NCBI RefSeq assembly: GCF_027244095.1
Contig: NC_069660.1
Location: 282,308,863 to 282,372,862, forward strand
Source of the DNA: Hemicordylus capensis
Lineage: Eukaryota > Chordata > Lepidosauria > Squamata > Cordylidae
Reading direction: 5' to 3'
Length of the DNA: 64,000 nucleotides
Shown here in pieces: positions 1 to 9,900 of the stretch. Position 1 is the stretch's first letter, and every line of letters starts with the position of its first letter. The notes under the pieces were generated by a model. That model was not told the DNA's origin. It saw only the letters and a program-made list of their open reading frames with translations, and did no database searches. Both the position numbers and the translations under genes were made by a program.

Positions 1-113
1 TAAGATTGTGAGCCCTTTGCAGACAGAGAGCCTGCTTCTATCTATCTATCTATCTATGTAAACCACTTTGGGAACTTTGGTTGAAAAGTGGTATATAAAT
101 ATTCATCATAATC
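1..113 (+). repeat. LINE 3'-tail fragment (L2/CR1-type)
   Basis: The stretch has the form 'gattgtgagccctttg ... gtaaaccactttggg ... aaagtggtatataaat'. It is the sense version of a tail that recurs in antisense at 42.94, 54.42 and 59.80 kb. A TCTA/CTAT microsatellite lies at 37-57. L2/CR1 assignment rests on the paired CCGCC/GGCGG-type motif typical of these 3' ends. Confidence 0.6.
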
Positions 114-1400
114 ATATTCTTGTGAGTGCACAGTGGTATACAAGTGTTATACCTGTTTTGCAGCAGCTTCCCTGGTAGCTTCCAAGCCAAATTCAGGGCT
201 TTTCCAGACAGCAGTATAAATCATTCTGAAAACAGCTTGTGAATAAGTATAAACCAAGAGCTTACAGAGGATCCAAACACTCCTGCAGATTCTCCTCATT
301 TTCTTTCAGGGATCTGATAGGCATGTCACACGGGCATCAAACTCCTTGCATTATTTCTCCTGCGCCCACTGCTGGCCAGCTCTTGCTTTTCGTGATTAAC
401 TCACCATTTTTCAAACTACTTTTCTGATGAATGTGAATCATTTTTATGTCTGTACTTAAATATAATCTTGCTGTGAATCCTGCCATTTTTAAGCACACAT
501 ATCTAAGGGCTCCCTCATCAAAGCAAGTGAAATTATATATAGTTGCCATTAATCAAGGCACTGGATATGAAGACACACACACACAGAGTCTAAATGTGAA
601 TTCTGATGTATTGGTTCTAATGTATTCATACTTTTCTAATCAAGTCATTGGCTAGAAGCTAACATTTTCCATCCCTATAGTTGAAGGAACTGAAATGATA
701 TACTTGGATAATTAAGGCTATAAGTTTGTACCAATACGTAGTTTTGAAAGGGAGAATTATGAAGGTCAGTAAATTAAAAGTAATATTTCAAGAGTTTGTG
801 AGCAAGTCATCTGCCACCTGGGCTTGGGACTCGGAGCACAGAATTCTTGGGTCCTAGTCCCATCTAAAAAATTTTTTTGGGGGGGGATGAAATTATGTTT
901 CTTATCCTGATTTCTGCTCATTAACCCTTCTTTGTATTTATTTAGATTTTTGCTCACCTGACTGAGCAATCAGGATCCATAAAAATATTATCTAAAAAAT
1001 TAAAATTAATCATAGAGCATAATAAAGAATAAGGCTTTATTAAAACACAAATTATACCAAATTAAAAACACCTACTGTTTGCTTACCTCTAACCACAGAA
1101 AACGAATCCAAACCGGAAGGCCTTGCAATACTTCAGGGAAATATCCAGGTTCTACTTTGGCATGCTTCCAGAGGAAGAGAGTTCTGTTACTGTAGGACCC
1201 ACCACGGGCCTATTCACTTATGCACTGGGAGTTTGTCACTGTGGGAGAAATGTTTCCAAAGCTTGGATATGTTGGCTTCCAGCCTATAGGACAAGCATAT
1301 GCACATCTGCTGCCAGGCAGGACTCAGCTTTTGGAATGCTACCATAAACATTCAAAACATGACATGTGCAGTGGCATGCTGTGGAGCTCTGGCGCTCCTG
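114..1400. other. Intergenic DNA, nothing recognised
   Basis: AT-rich sequence with only short, unconserved open frames. I see no exon, RNA gene or clear repeat boundary here apart from a short AC run near 575. Confidence 0.5.
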
Positions 1401-1631
1401 GCTTCTTTGCCTCCCTGGGGCGCCCTGGCGGAGGCTTCAGAGGCTGTGAGCTGGAGAGGTGAAGTTGTGCCATCCGTGATCTCCTTCTCCAGAGCTCCCT
1501 AGCGTGGCCAATTCCAACTCCCAGGGCCAGAGGAGCTCTAATCCTGGACCTTGGAGGTCTGTGGCCTCCAAGGTCCGGGGGGGCTCCAAATGGCTGGGGG
1601 GCCTCCTACAGCCACCCCACCCCTGTCTGCC

Positions 1632-2070
1632 ATGCCACAGCTAACCTACATGCCTTTTAAAAAAACAAAAACAAAGCCACCACATGGCCGAGGTGGCTGT
1701 GGGGGGGGAGGAAGTAGTTGACCTCTCTCCCCCCCCCGGTACCGGCGATGGGGGGGGAGTGACCGCTGGGCGCATTCTCTCTGCCTAGCGGCGGCTGTGA
1801 ACTGCAAAATACACCTGCACAGTTCAGAAAAAGATTGCCACAAGCCTGTGATGTCACAGACTTGCCACAATCTTTTTCTGAACTCTGCAGGTGCACCTCA
1901 CAGTTCACAACAGCCACTGGGCAGAGAGGACACGCCCAGCAGTCACTCCCCCCATCACCATTGCCACCACCCCTGGTGCGGGAGGAGGTCGACTACTCAG
2001 ATACACCCCCTGCAGCCACCCCTCAGTCACGTGGCCTTTTTTTTTTTAAAGGCATGTGGGTTAGTTGCAG
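1632..2070. repeat. Foldback (inverted-repeat) element, arms ~215 bp
   Basis: The left arm (about 1632-1848) is complementary to the right arm (about 1861-2070). It runs from 'ctaacctacatgcctttt' on the left to 'aaaggcatgtgggttag' on the right, through matching CAGTTCAGAAAAAGAT-type blocks around the centre. The arms differ at many single positions, so the element is not very young. It looks like a non-autonomous DNA element. I could not define a target duplication. Confidence 0.7.
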
Positions 2071-2643
2071 CAAAAGGCCCCCCAAAAGTAAGTTTTGGGG
2101 GCCTCACAGCGGAGGGGGCACCTGGCGGGGGGCCCTCATGGACGGGCTGGTCCGGGTGCCAAAATCATCTAGGTGTGCCCCTGCCCAGGGCAATGCTTAC
2201 TCCTCGCCCTCCTCGGAGTACTGGCTAGTGCTCCCTTATCAACTAGTGCTCTCTTATGTACACTCCCGCATGTACACTCCTGCAGGCCTCACAAGTCTCG
2301 TGAGACCCAAGACTTTGCCCAAATCTCACACAATGGTCTCATGAGAGCAGTGAGGCATGCTGCCCTTCCTCCTCTCTGCCTTGTCCAGCCTTCGGCAGTC
2401 CCGCCATCAGCAGGGTTGCTACATCCACACTGATCCCCAGAGCAAGGGAAGAGGTCAATGCTTGAGGAGCGTGTGGGCAGTGGTGGGCCCAGCCAGCATT
2501 TGTACCACTCATTGCTGCCGCACCACATGCCAAAAACTGAGCCCTATATTTGGCAATAGATGTACACAGTCCAAATAGGAGTGCTTTGATGCATATAGTA
2601 TTTAGAGATCTTCAGTCCATATCAGGCATGACTTTAACATAGG

Positions 2644-2963
2644 GGCTGACATACAGAGGAAGGATGCACCAGTGCAGTAAGACAGCAGCCTAACAGAACT
2701 TCCCAACTAATTGCACCGGTGCAATAGGGAAGTGGCAATTATTAATGTTCTCCCCTTCCTGAGGATGCCCTCTGGCCACCTGAAAATATGTTCCTGAGGG
2801 TTATGCAGCCCTTGGGGACATGTTTTTAGGTGGCACAGAGGGCATCCTGGGGAAGGGGAGGATGTCAAAATTGCCACTTCCCTGCTGCACGAGTGATTAG
2901 TTGGGAAGTTCTGTTAGGCTGCCCTCTTACTGTACTGGTGCAGTCCTCTTCTGTATGTCAGCC
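2644..2963. repeat. Foldback MITE, arms ~155 bp
   Basis: Termini read GGCTGACATACAGAGGA on the left and TCTTCTGTATGTCAGCC on the right. The arms 2644-2799 and 2809-2963 are complementary through most of their length, with a short loop near 2803. No convincing target-site duplication was found. Confidence 0.7.
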
Positions 2964-3079
2964 ATTGTGTGTTGACATTAAATAGCAGCGGAAGTGAGAC
3001 CTTGGCAAAGGGGAAGGATGCCATGGCCCTGATGAAAAATTATTCCCCCAAAGCTGCTATGTACTGGGGCAGATTAAGC

Positions 3080-3395
3080 CTTTTCCTGCCCGTAGGTGGC
3101 CAAGGATCTGCCACCTCCACTGTCACAGCAAGGGTTGGGGTGGCGAGGGGGAAGTCCCCCCTTTTTTCTTCTAAAAACTGCTGCTGTGCGGTGGGATGGG
3201 GGCAGCGAAGACCACACAGCAGTGGATGCAGGGAGGGGAGGGGAAAGTTCCCCCTTTTACTTTAAAACGCCACTGTATAGCAGGATGGGGCGAAAGGGAG
3301 GGTGGTGGAGGGGGAAGTTCCCCCTTTTATTTTTACAGCAACATTGCTGTGCAGCGGGGCAGCGAGGGGGAGAGCTCCTTCCAGGTCCCCTCCTC
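3080..3395. repeat. GC-rich short tandem repeat region
   Basis: The motif GGGGAAGTTCCCCCTTTT recurs near 3150, 3242 and 3313 (spacing about 92 and 71 bp), each time followed by a related 'ctgtgcagcgggatgggg'-like block. This is an imperfect tandem array, not coding. Confidence 0.5.
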
Positions 3396-3498
3396 CCTCC
3401 CGTCCCAAATGACTGCACGCCCCCATCTGCAGTCCGTTATGGGCCTTTCTCCACTCTCTTCCCAGCTAAAGGACTCTACTCATTCCAGTTATAAGCAG

Positions 3499-4180
3499 TA
3501 CCCTTTTAAAATTTTATTAATGTAAAAAAACCTCATTTTGTTATCCCTCATCCAGCCCATTACTGCCTCCAGGCAGGCATTTAGGGAAGATATGCCATTT
3601 CCGGATGAGGTCAGCATGGAGAAGTAGATCTGGGTATCATCAACATATTGATAACACCCGGCACCAAACCTCCCGATGACCTCACCCAGTGGTTTCTTGT
3701 AGATATTAAAAAGCATTGGTGACAGAATGGAGCCCTGAGGGACTCCATATAACAGCTCCTGTTTTGAGGAGCAACTGTCACCAAGCTCCATCTGGAATCT
3801 ACCCGAGATATAGGAGCAGAACTACTGCAAAGCAGTGCCCCCTATCCCCAACTCCCCCAGGCTATCCAGAAGGATACCATGGCTGATGGTAACGAGAGAT
3901 CCAAAAGAACCAGCAGAGTCACACTCCCTCTAAAGGTCATCCATCAAGTCGACCAAGGCTGTCTCAACCCCACAGCCAGCTCTAAATCCAATTTGAAATG
4001 GGTCTAGATAATCAGTTTCCTCCAAAACTGCCTGGAGCTGGTTGGCCACCACCCTCTCAATCACCTTGTCCAACCAAGGGAGATTGGTGACTGGCGATGC
4101 ATAGTTAATGCATCGCTAAGGGGTCCATGGAAGGCTTCTTAAGAAGCGGTCTAATCATTGCCTCCTTCAATTTTATAATT
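3499..4180 (-). mobile_element. Decayed L2-clade LINE fragment (reverse transcriptase)
   Basis: Translating the minus strand gives RT pieces: GVPQGSILSPMLFNIYKKPLGEVI, then YQYVDDTQIYFSM (YxDD active site) and LEAVMGWMRDNKM. Upstream, the remains of VIERVVANQLQ and DPFQIGFRAGCG-like blocks are visible with stops in frame. The same blocks occur in the better-preserved L2 at 48.2-51.0 kb. It is an old, inactive 5'- and 3'-truncated copy. Confidence 0.8.
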
Positions 4181-4569
4181 GTATTTCAAGATGTTCTAAA
4201 TTGATTAAGTTATGAAATGTGAGAAAAATACTCTAAAGTGTTGTTATTTGTTCCTGTGCTATATTATATCAGCTGTTTACTGTAATTTTGTACTTCTCTG
4301 TAAAATTTAAAAATAAAAAGCATGGGGCGGGGGGGGGGGGAGTGTTGCCAAGGTTGTCAGACTTTTTTCTCAGCCCTGCCTGGAGACCCCAACTGTGGGA
4401 CCAGGGAATGTGGCCAGTGGCAGGGGTGTGGCCAGTGGCATTTGAATCAAGTGGCTCCATCATGGCAGGGCAGTAGGCAGTTCTGTCCTCAGGGGTGGGC
4501 AAATAGAGGCATCACCTCAAGCTCCACACTGCCCCAGTCCTATGCCAGTGGCAGCAACGAACCTGTCCC
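4181..4569. other. Intergenic DNA, nothing recognised
   Basis: AT-rich start and a poly-G run near 4326. No gene or defined repeat was identified. Confidence 0.4.
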
Positions 4570-5040
4570 CAGTGCAAATGCACTATAGAGCTGGCAGAGT
4601 TGGAAGGAGGCTGCTGTGCCAGGCAGGAGCTGCGGTCCTCCAGTGGCGGTGATGTGGGTAATTTCCCAGCACCTCTGAACCAGAGTGTTGCTCCTGCGTG
4701 TCACAGCAGCTGCCCTCCAACTCAGCCAGGCCCCACAGCACACTCTTCTCAGCAAACCAGAACGTGCCATGGGGCTGGCTGTGTCGGAGGGCAGCTGTTG
4801 CAGTGGGCAGAAGCTGCAGCTGTGGGGCAGATATTTCCCACTGCTTCCAGCCTGGGGTGTGGGTGGCTCCTGCTCTCCAATCTGGCCAGGCCCCACAGCT
4901 TGTTCTGCTTGGCAAACCAAAGCACACCACAGGGCTGGCTGAGTCGCAGGGTGACTGCTGTGGCAGGCAGGAGCTGCACTCTGCCAGCGGTGGCAGTGTG
5001 GATATTTCCCACCACTGCTGGTGTGGAGCAAGGCTTCCAA

Positions 5041-5459
5041 CAGAGAGGCATAGCAAGGTTGGAGTGGGCCCAGAGAAAAGATTTTAAAATGGTGCCCCCC
5101 CCCCCGAATCTCAGCTCATGAAGTAAAGAATCTTAAATGAGGCTGAATAGTGGAAAAACACACACACATATATATCTCCTATGTGTCACAATAGAACATC
5201 ATCCTAAATTATTTTTTTTAAGGTTTTTTAAATTGTGGACGATGCAAGTCATTTAACAGTACTAGAGAAAGACATGCTGTTCTGGTAGCTCCAGGTCTTC
5301 ACACTCACATCAATTCTTGAGGATGAATACAACTGAAGGAAGCCCGGGCGGGTGTGTGGCTGGGGAAGTCAGTCATGTGACTTTCCTCTGGGCTCCCCGC
5401 CCAAGGCAGTGGGCCCCCAGACAACTGTCTCCCCTTGCCCTATTATAGTTATGCCCCTG
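5041..5459. mobile_element. hAT-like MITE inserted in the tandem array
   Basis: The left end is CAGAGAGGCATAGCAAGG and the right end ATAGTTATGCCCCTG. It is flanked by GCTTCCAA (5033-5040) and GCTTCCAC (5460-5467), an 8-bp target duplication with one mismatch. The interior ('tggagtgggcccagag', 'gtcatgtgactt') matches the element at 15213-15404, so they are one family. It carries no transposase. Confidence 0.75.
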
Positions 5460-6172
5460 GCTTCCACCTTTTGCAGCAGCTGTCCAACTCAGTCGGGCCC
5501 TGCAGCATGCTCTCTGCTGCAGGGCCCAAGGAAAAAAGCTCTCCTCATGCCACAGGGCTAGTTGAATTGGAGGGCAGCTGCAGAAGCAGGCAGGAACTGT
5601 GCTCTACCACAGGTGGCAGCGTGGATATTTCCCGCTGCTGCCAGTGTGGAGCATGGCTCCTCCCAATTGCAGCTGCTGCCCTCCTCTTGGCCGAGCTTCA
5701 CGTTGCACTTGGCAAACCAGAGCAGCAAACCACAAGCAGCTGCTATGATGGGTGGGAGCTGACGGCACAGAGATTTCCAACTGTCACCACCGGCCCAGAG
5801 CATGGCTCCCATCTGTGGTGGCAGCTGCCCTCTCTAACTTGGCTCTGGACCCTGCAGCGTGCTCTTCTTGGCAAACCAGAGTGTGCCACAGGGCCAGCTG
5901 AATCAGAGGGCAGCCACTGCAATGGGCAGGAGCTGCTCTCTGCTACAGTAGCAGCAGGGGCATCTCCCACTGCCGCTGACCCAAAGCACAACTCACCTGT
6001 CACAGCAGCTGCCCTGCAACTCAGGCGGGCCCGCAGTGCACTCTTCTCTGCAAACCAGAGTGCGCCATGGGGCTGGCTGAGTCCTGGGTGGCTGCTGTGG
6101 CAGGCAGGAGCTGTGTTCTGGCAGTGGTGCTGATATTCCCCACGAACACTGGCCCAGAGCATGGCGCTCACC

Positions 6173-6339
6173 CAGGGGTGTAGCTATAACTGAGCGGATG
6201 GGTTCAAAGAACCTGGGGCCCCCCGCTCCCGAGGGCCCCCCATTCTACCCCTCCCTATTTTCTTCATTATCTCCCTCACTCCAAGGGGCCACCAGGGAGA
6301 GGGGCGACCATGGCCCCCTCTCCCGTAGCTACACCCCTG
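6173..6339. mobile_element. hAT-like MITE
   Basis: Terminal inverted repeats are CAGGGGTGTAGCTA and TAGCTACACCCCTG. It interrupts the 160-180 bp tandem array, whose sequence resumes to the right. Flanking 8-mers do not match well, so the target duplication is uncertain. Confidence 0.6.
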
Positions 6340-6801
6340 CTCAGTCCCACCTATTACAGTGGTTGCCCTCCGACTCAGCTGGGGCCCGTGGTGCACTTTG
6401 CTCAGCCAACTACACGGCACACCACAGGGCCAGTGTGGGTGGGGGGAATAGGGTGGGGCACAGAGGGTGGGGTGGGGGGAATAGGGTGAGGCACAGAGGT
6501 GGGAGGCAGAAGATTTCAGGCAAGGATCTCCCGCTCGCCTCTCCCTGCCGCCACCACTGTCGCCTCTTGCCGGGGACCGGCCGGCCGGCGGCACCCGCCT
6601 CTGGCCCTGCCTACAACTAAAACCTGCTCCCCGCAGGCTGGGTCCTCTGGGGGTGGCGGAGAGAGAAAGCGCAATAGGCTGCAAGTCGTAGCAGACGTCA
6701 CCCAATCCGGCGGCCGGCCCTGCTCCTCGCAGTCGGCGGCGGCGCCACCAGTTCTAGGCCGGGTTAGACAGGCCGGGAAGCGAGCCGGATGGGTGGTGCT
6801 C

Positions 6802-6817
6802 GGTTTCCATAGGAACC
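6802..6817. promoter_or_regulatory. Candidate RFX X-box upstream of FAM92A
   Basis: GGTTTCCATAGGAACC is two inverted half sites around an AT spacer. It is close to the RFX consensus (GTTGCCATGGCAAC and variants). RFX factors are known to drive cilium genes, and FAM92A is one. This is a motif match only. Confidence 0.45.
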
Positions 6818-6869
6818 GGTCGGGCCGCGGAGCGCAGCGCTCCTTCCAAGCACTGCCGCCGCCACCGCC

Positions 6870-6901
6870 ATGTTGATGCTGGGCCGTGGGTTGGACAGCA
6901 G
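6870..6901 (+). CDS. FAM92A: FAM92A coding exon 1
   Basis: Encodes MLMLGRGLDS plus two bases of the next Arg codon, then donor GTAACG. The ATG sits in a GCCGCCACCGCC context. A second in-frame ATG follows two codons later. Confidence 0.85.
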
Positions 6902-9900
6902 GTAACGGGCCGTGCTTGGGCCTGCTGCTTTCCCGGGAAGCGGGGCCGGCACTTCGCCTCATTGCTACTTGGGCCTTTCTCTTTCTGGAGATGGGGACGA
7001 GACGTCTTGAGTTCGGGGGAGAGGACGGGGTGATCATTTCCATGGTGATCGCTGGGGGTGGGAAGAGGATTCCGTACACACCATGACCCCCGGTGGTGGC
7101 GGGGTAGGGGGTCGAGAGACCGCGAGTGGGCTTACCGTGGGGGCTAGCGGGAGAGCAGGGCCTCCTCCTCGCAAAGCGAGGCTGCCGGGGCTCAGGCCTG
7201 CCTTGCAAGCAACCCTCCTTTTCAACCCGGAGCATCGGTAGCTCGGCCGCGAAGCAAAGCGTTGCGAAGGGGGCACTTCACATATTTTAGGATTAAGCTT
7301 GGTTCTGAATTCAGATGCCCGAGCGGAGGCTGAACGTATGTACGCCTACTTGGTGGAAGTCCCGTTGGGAGGAGTCTTGATCCTGAGTAAAGATGGTTAA
7401 GTTTGCACTTTTTATGAGTCCTTGTGAGCTTGGGCACAAATTAAGCCTGGGGTCCCTTTTGAGTCCCTTGGGCACCACAGTCTCCCCTCTATTAATTGGG
7501 CCTATTTCAAGGGTTGTTGAGAGGGGGAAAAGCAAACTTTTGTCTTCTATACTTACTAAGTCCAGATCTTCTGGTCACTGACATTAATAACCATTGTCTG
7601 GTACGCACACCTACCACGTTTTGAAGTTTGAAAATAATGATTATACTTCTTTTAAAAAAGCAATTCTAGTACATAAATGTTTGGGGGGAAATGTGTGTAT
7701 TCGTATTTAATTTCACAGATTTGCTAACTGCAGTTATGTAGAAATTAATTCCATAGGTTTACAAATAGAACATGCTCTTTGGTCAGTTGATCCATTCCCT
7801 CTATAGGAAAGTCTCCCATGGCAAATATTTTAAAGCTCTTAACCAGTCCTACTAAAGAAGATATGTTGCATCATGCAAGGGCCAAAGGAAAATTACATTG
7901 GGGGCCAGATCATCAAGATGTTTGCATTGCAAGATTATCAAAGGCAGTTGTTGACAAGTGAAGGGGATTTATTGAAGCAAGGAAATTAGTAAGAGAGAAA
8001 AATATGGAAACCTATTTTAAGTACCCTGCAACAGTGTTCTCTCTAATTTTTTTCCATCTGTGTGCAGAATGAGTTTTGTTCTGGGTGGCAGTATCAAGGC
8101 AGTGTGCGCACACCACCCTTCAGAATGGGGCCGTCCTGATTCAACCTGAGCGGGATCTAAAATGAACTGAGCAAATCAGAGTGAACAAAAAGTGAAAAGT
8201 TTTCACAGAGTGAAAAAAAAACCTTGTGGGTGCGCAAACCTTAGAGGGAACACTGCCCTGCAATGCTGTGTGTTCATCATGGTGAAAAACACATACGTTT
8301 TAAAATGCCAGATTTAGCATTAGACTTTATTAACATTTAATGCAAGTGTTAATCCATATTTAGTTGTTTGTTGGCATATGACATAAGGATTTCATGGAAC
8401 TTTTGGAGTTAAATGGCAGAATCAAGGGAAGACCAGCAAGAATGGGAGAGCATGGCTAGTCATGCGACACAGATTAGATCACTATGGCTTTTAATGTTCT
8501 GTACTCTCAGGCATCATAACTTTGTTAGTTTGGGATTTAACGCTAGCGTGAACAATTTTAAGTTTACTAAATTTATTGCAACCAAAAGGATACTGTTTCT
8601 CTTCCTTCTACAAATGCGAAAGGGTAGACTGTTTCTCTTGCTTTTTCTACAAATGCAGGGTTTTTTTTACAGGTGTTACAGAGAGAGAAGACAGAGAAGA
8701 AGGAAAAGAGGGAGAGGAGTGGGGAAGAAAGAGATGAGACTGAGGATGGATGGGAAAAATGAGCCAAGTCCACAAATTTAGGCCATCAGTACTCGCTCAT
8801 GGAATGAATGTTCATAGTGACTCTCTCCCCTGGCCCCCAAAGATGGAAAAGAGGAGATAGGATTGTTGCACTTACAGCTTTCTCTGTGATATCACTCCTT
8901 TTTTTCTTTTTTTTTTGCACATACTTTTTATTGAATTTTGACAACATCAAAAGACAAACACAAATAACACAAACACTCACACACACTATAAGGACTTCCA
9001 TCTCATCCTTGGAACAAGTGTTGTTGTCAGTAATCAAGATCTTGCCTAAAGGTTAAACATTCTCTCCCCAGTAGTTCATAAAACGTTATCTATTAATTAT
9101 TATCAACACATCTACATCGGCCCATATCTTCTATTCTCATATACGTTTTATGTCTATCTAAAAAATAAAAATAAGAAATAAAAGGTCTACTCCCTCGCAT
9201 CTATTTGATTCACCATATATCATATAAACCAAAGTGCTCAATCATATTGAAGCGAAACTCTTGATAATTTCCCATCAATTTTTCCTCAAATCTGTTGTAT
9301 CTCTACAGCCTACATTAAAACAGTTCCAAAAAAAGTCTCCCATTAATATAATCTGATGCCTATCTATTTCTGTTGTTTGGTTTTCCAATTTTCAACAAAA
9401 ATCTACTTTTGCCTCATTGGAGGCATATACTGTATGCCCGCTGCTATGTACTTTGAATCTCCAACCTTTATTACTACCACCAATACTCTCCCATAATCAT
9501 CTTGAAATAACAAATTTAACTCTAAAAGTTCTTTTGTATAAGAGACTGTGCCCCCTTTTCCCCTTAATATCATAGGGTTTCAAATTGTTAACCTAATAAT
9601 TTATTTTATAAAGACTTTCTATCTTTCCACTCTTGTATATACATTCCTATAGGCAAATCAAATTGAGTTTTCTTTTTCTCAGATCATTAACTATTTTTTT
9701 TAGCGTTTTGTTTTGTGATATCACTCCTTCTTAATCCCTACCCCCCAATGATTCTGGTAATATTACAGTTGTTTTTGCACAGAGGAAAGGGCTAGGGAGG
9801 ATTAGGGTAACAATGAAAAAATTGTTCTCTCTCCATGGAAAAATCTTTGAAGGACATTCCCACCAATTTTCATTTCCATTCCTCTGACCACATTGATAAC

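Larger units (their letters stand above)
4570..6440. repeat. GC-rich tandem array, ~160-180 bp units
   Basis: Units share the blocks GCCATGGGGCTGGCTGAGTC, GGCAGGAGCTG, GATATTTCCCACTGCTGCCAG, CAGCAGCTGCCCTCCAACTC and GGCAAACCAGAG. Unit starts are visible near 4768, 4927, 5549, 5735, 5886, 6066 and 6418, giving a period of about 160-180 bp where uninterrupted. The units are diverged. Two hAT-like elements (5041-5459 and 6173-6339) are inserted in it. Long open frames on both strands are by-products of the GC-rich repeat. Confidence 0.65.
6480..7260 (+). promoter_or_regulatory. FAM92A CpG-rich promoter and first exon region
   Basis: This is a CpG- and GC-rich block containing the FAM92A start codon at 6870 and the exon 1 donor at 6902. 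A near-perfect palindrome, GGTTTCCATAGGAACC (6802-6817), resembles an RFX X-box and lies about 50 bp upstream of the ATG. The transcription start cannot be placed from sequence alone. Confidence 0.65.

Noticed and set aside
5435-6133. 232-codon open frame in the tandem array
   Set aside because: The frame follows the 160-180 bp repeat and crosses into a hAT-like element; not a gene.
6516-7235. 239-codon minus-strand open frame over the FAM92A promoter
   Set aside because: GC-rich, low-complexity translation overlapping the FAM92A first exon; no domain or splice support.
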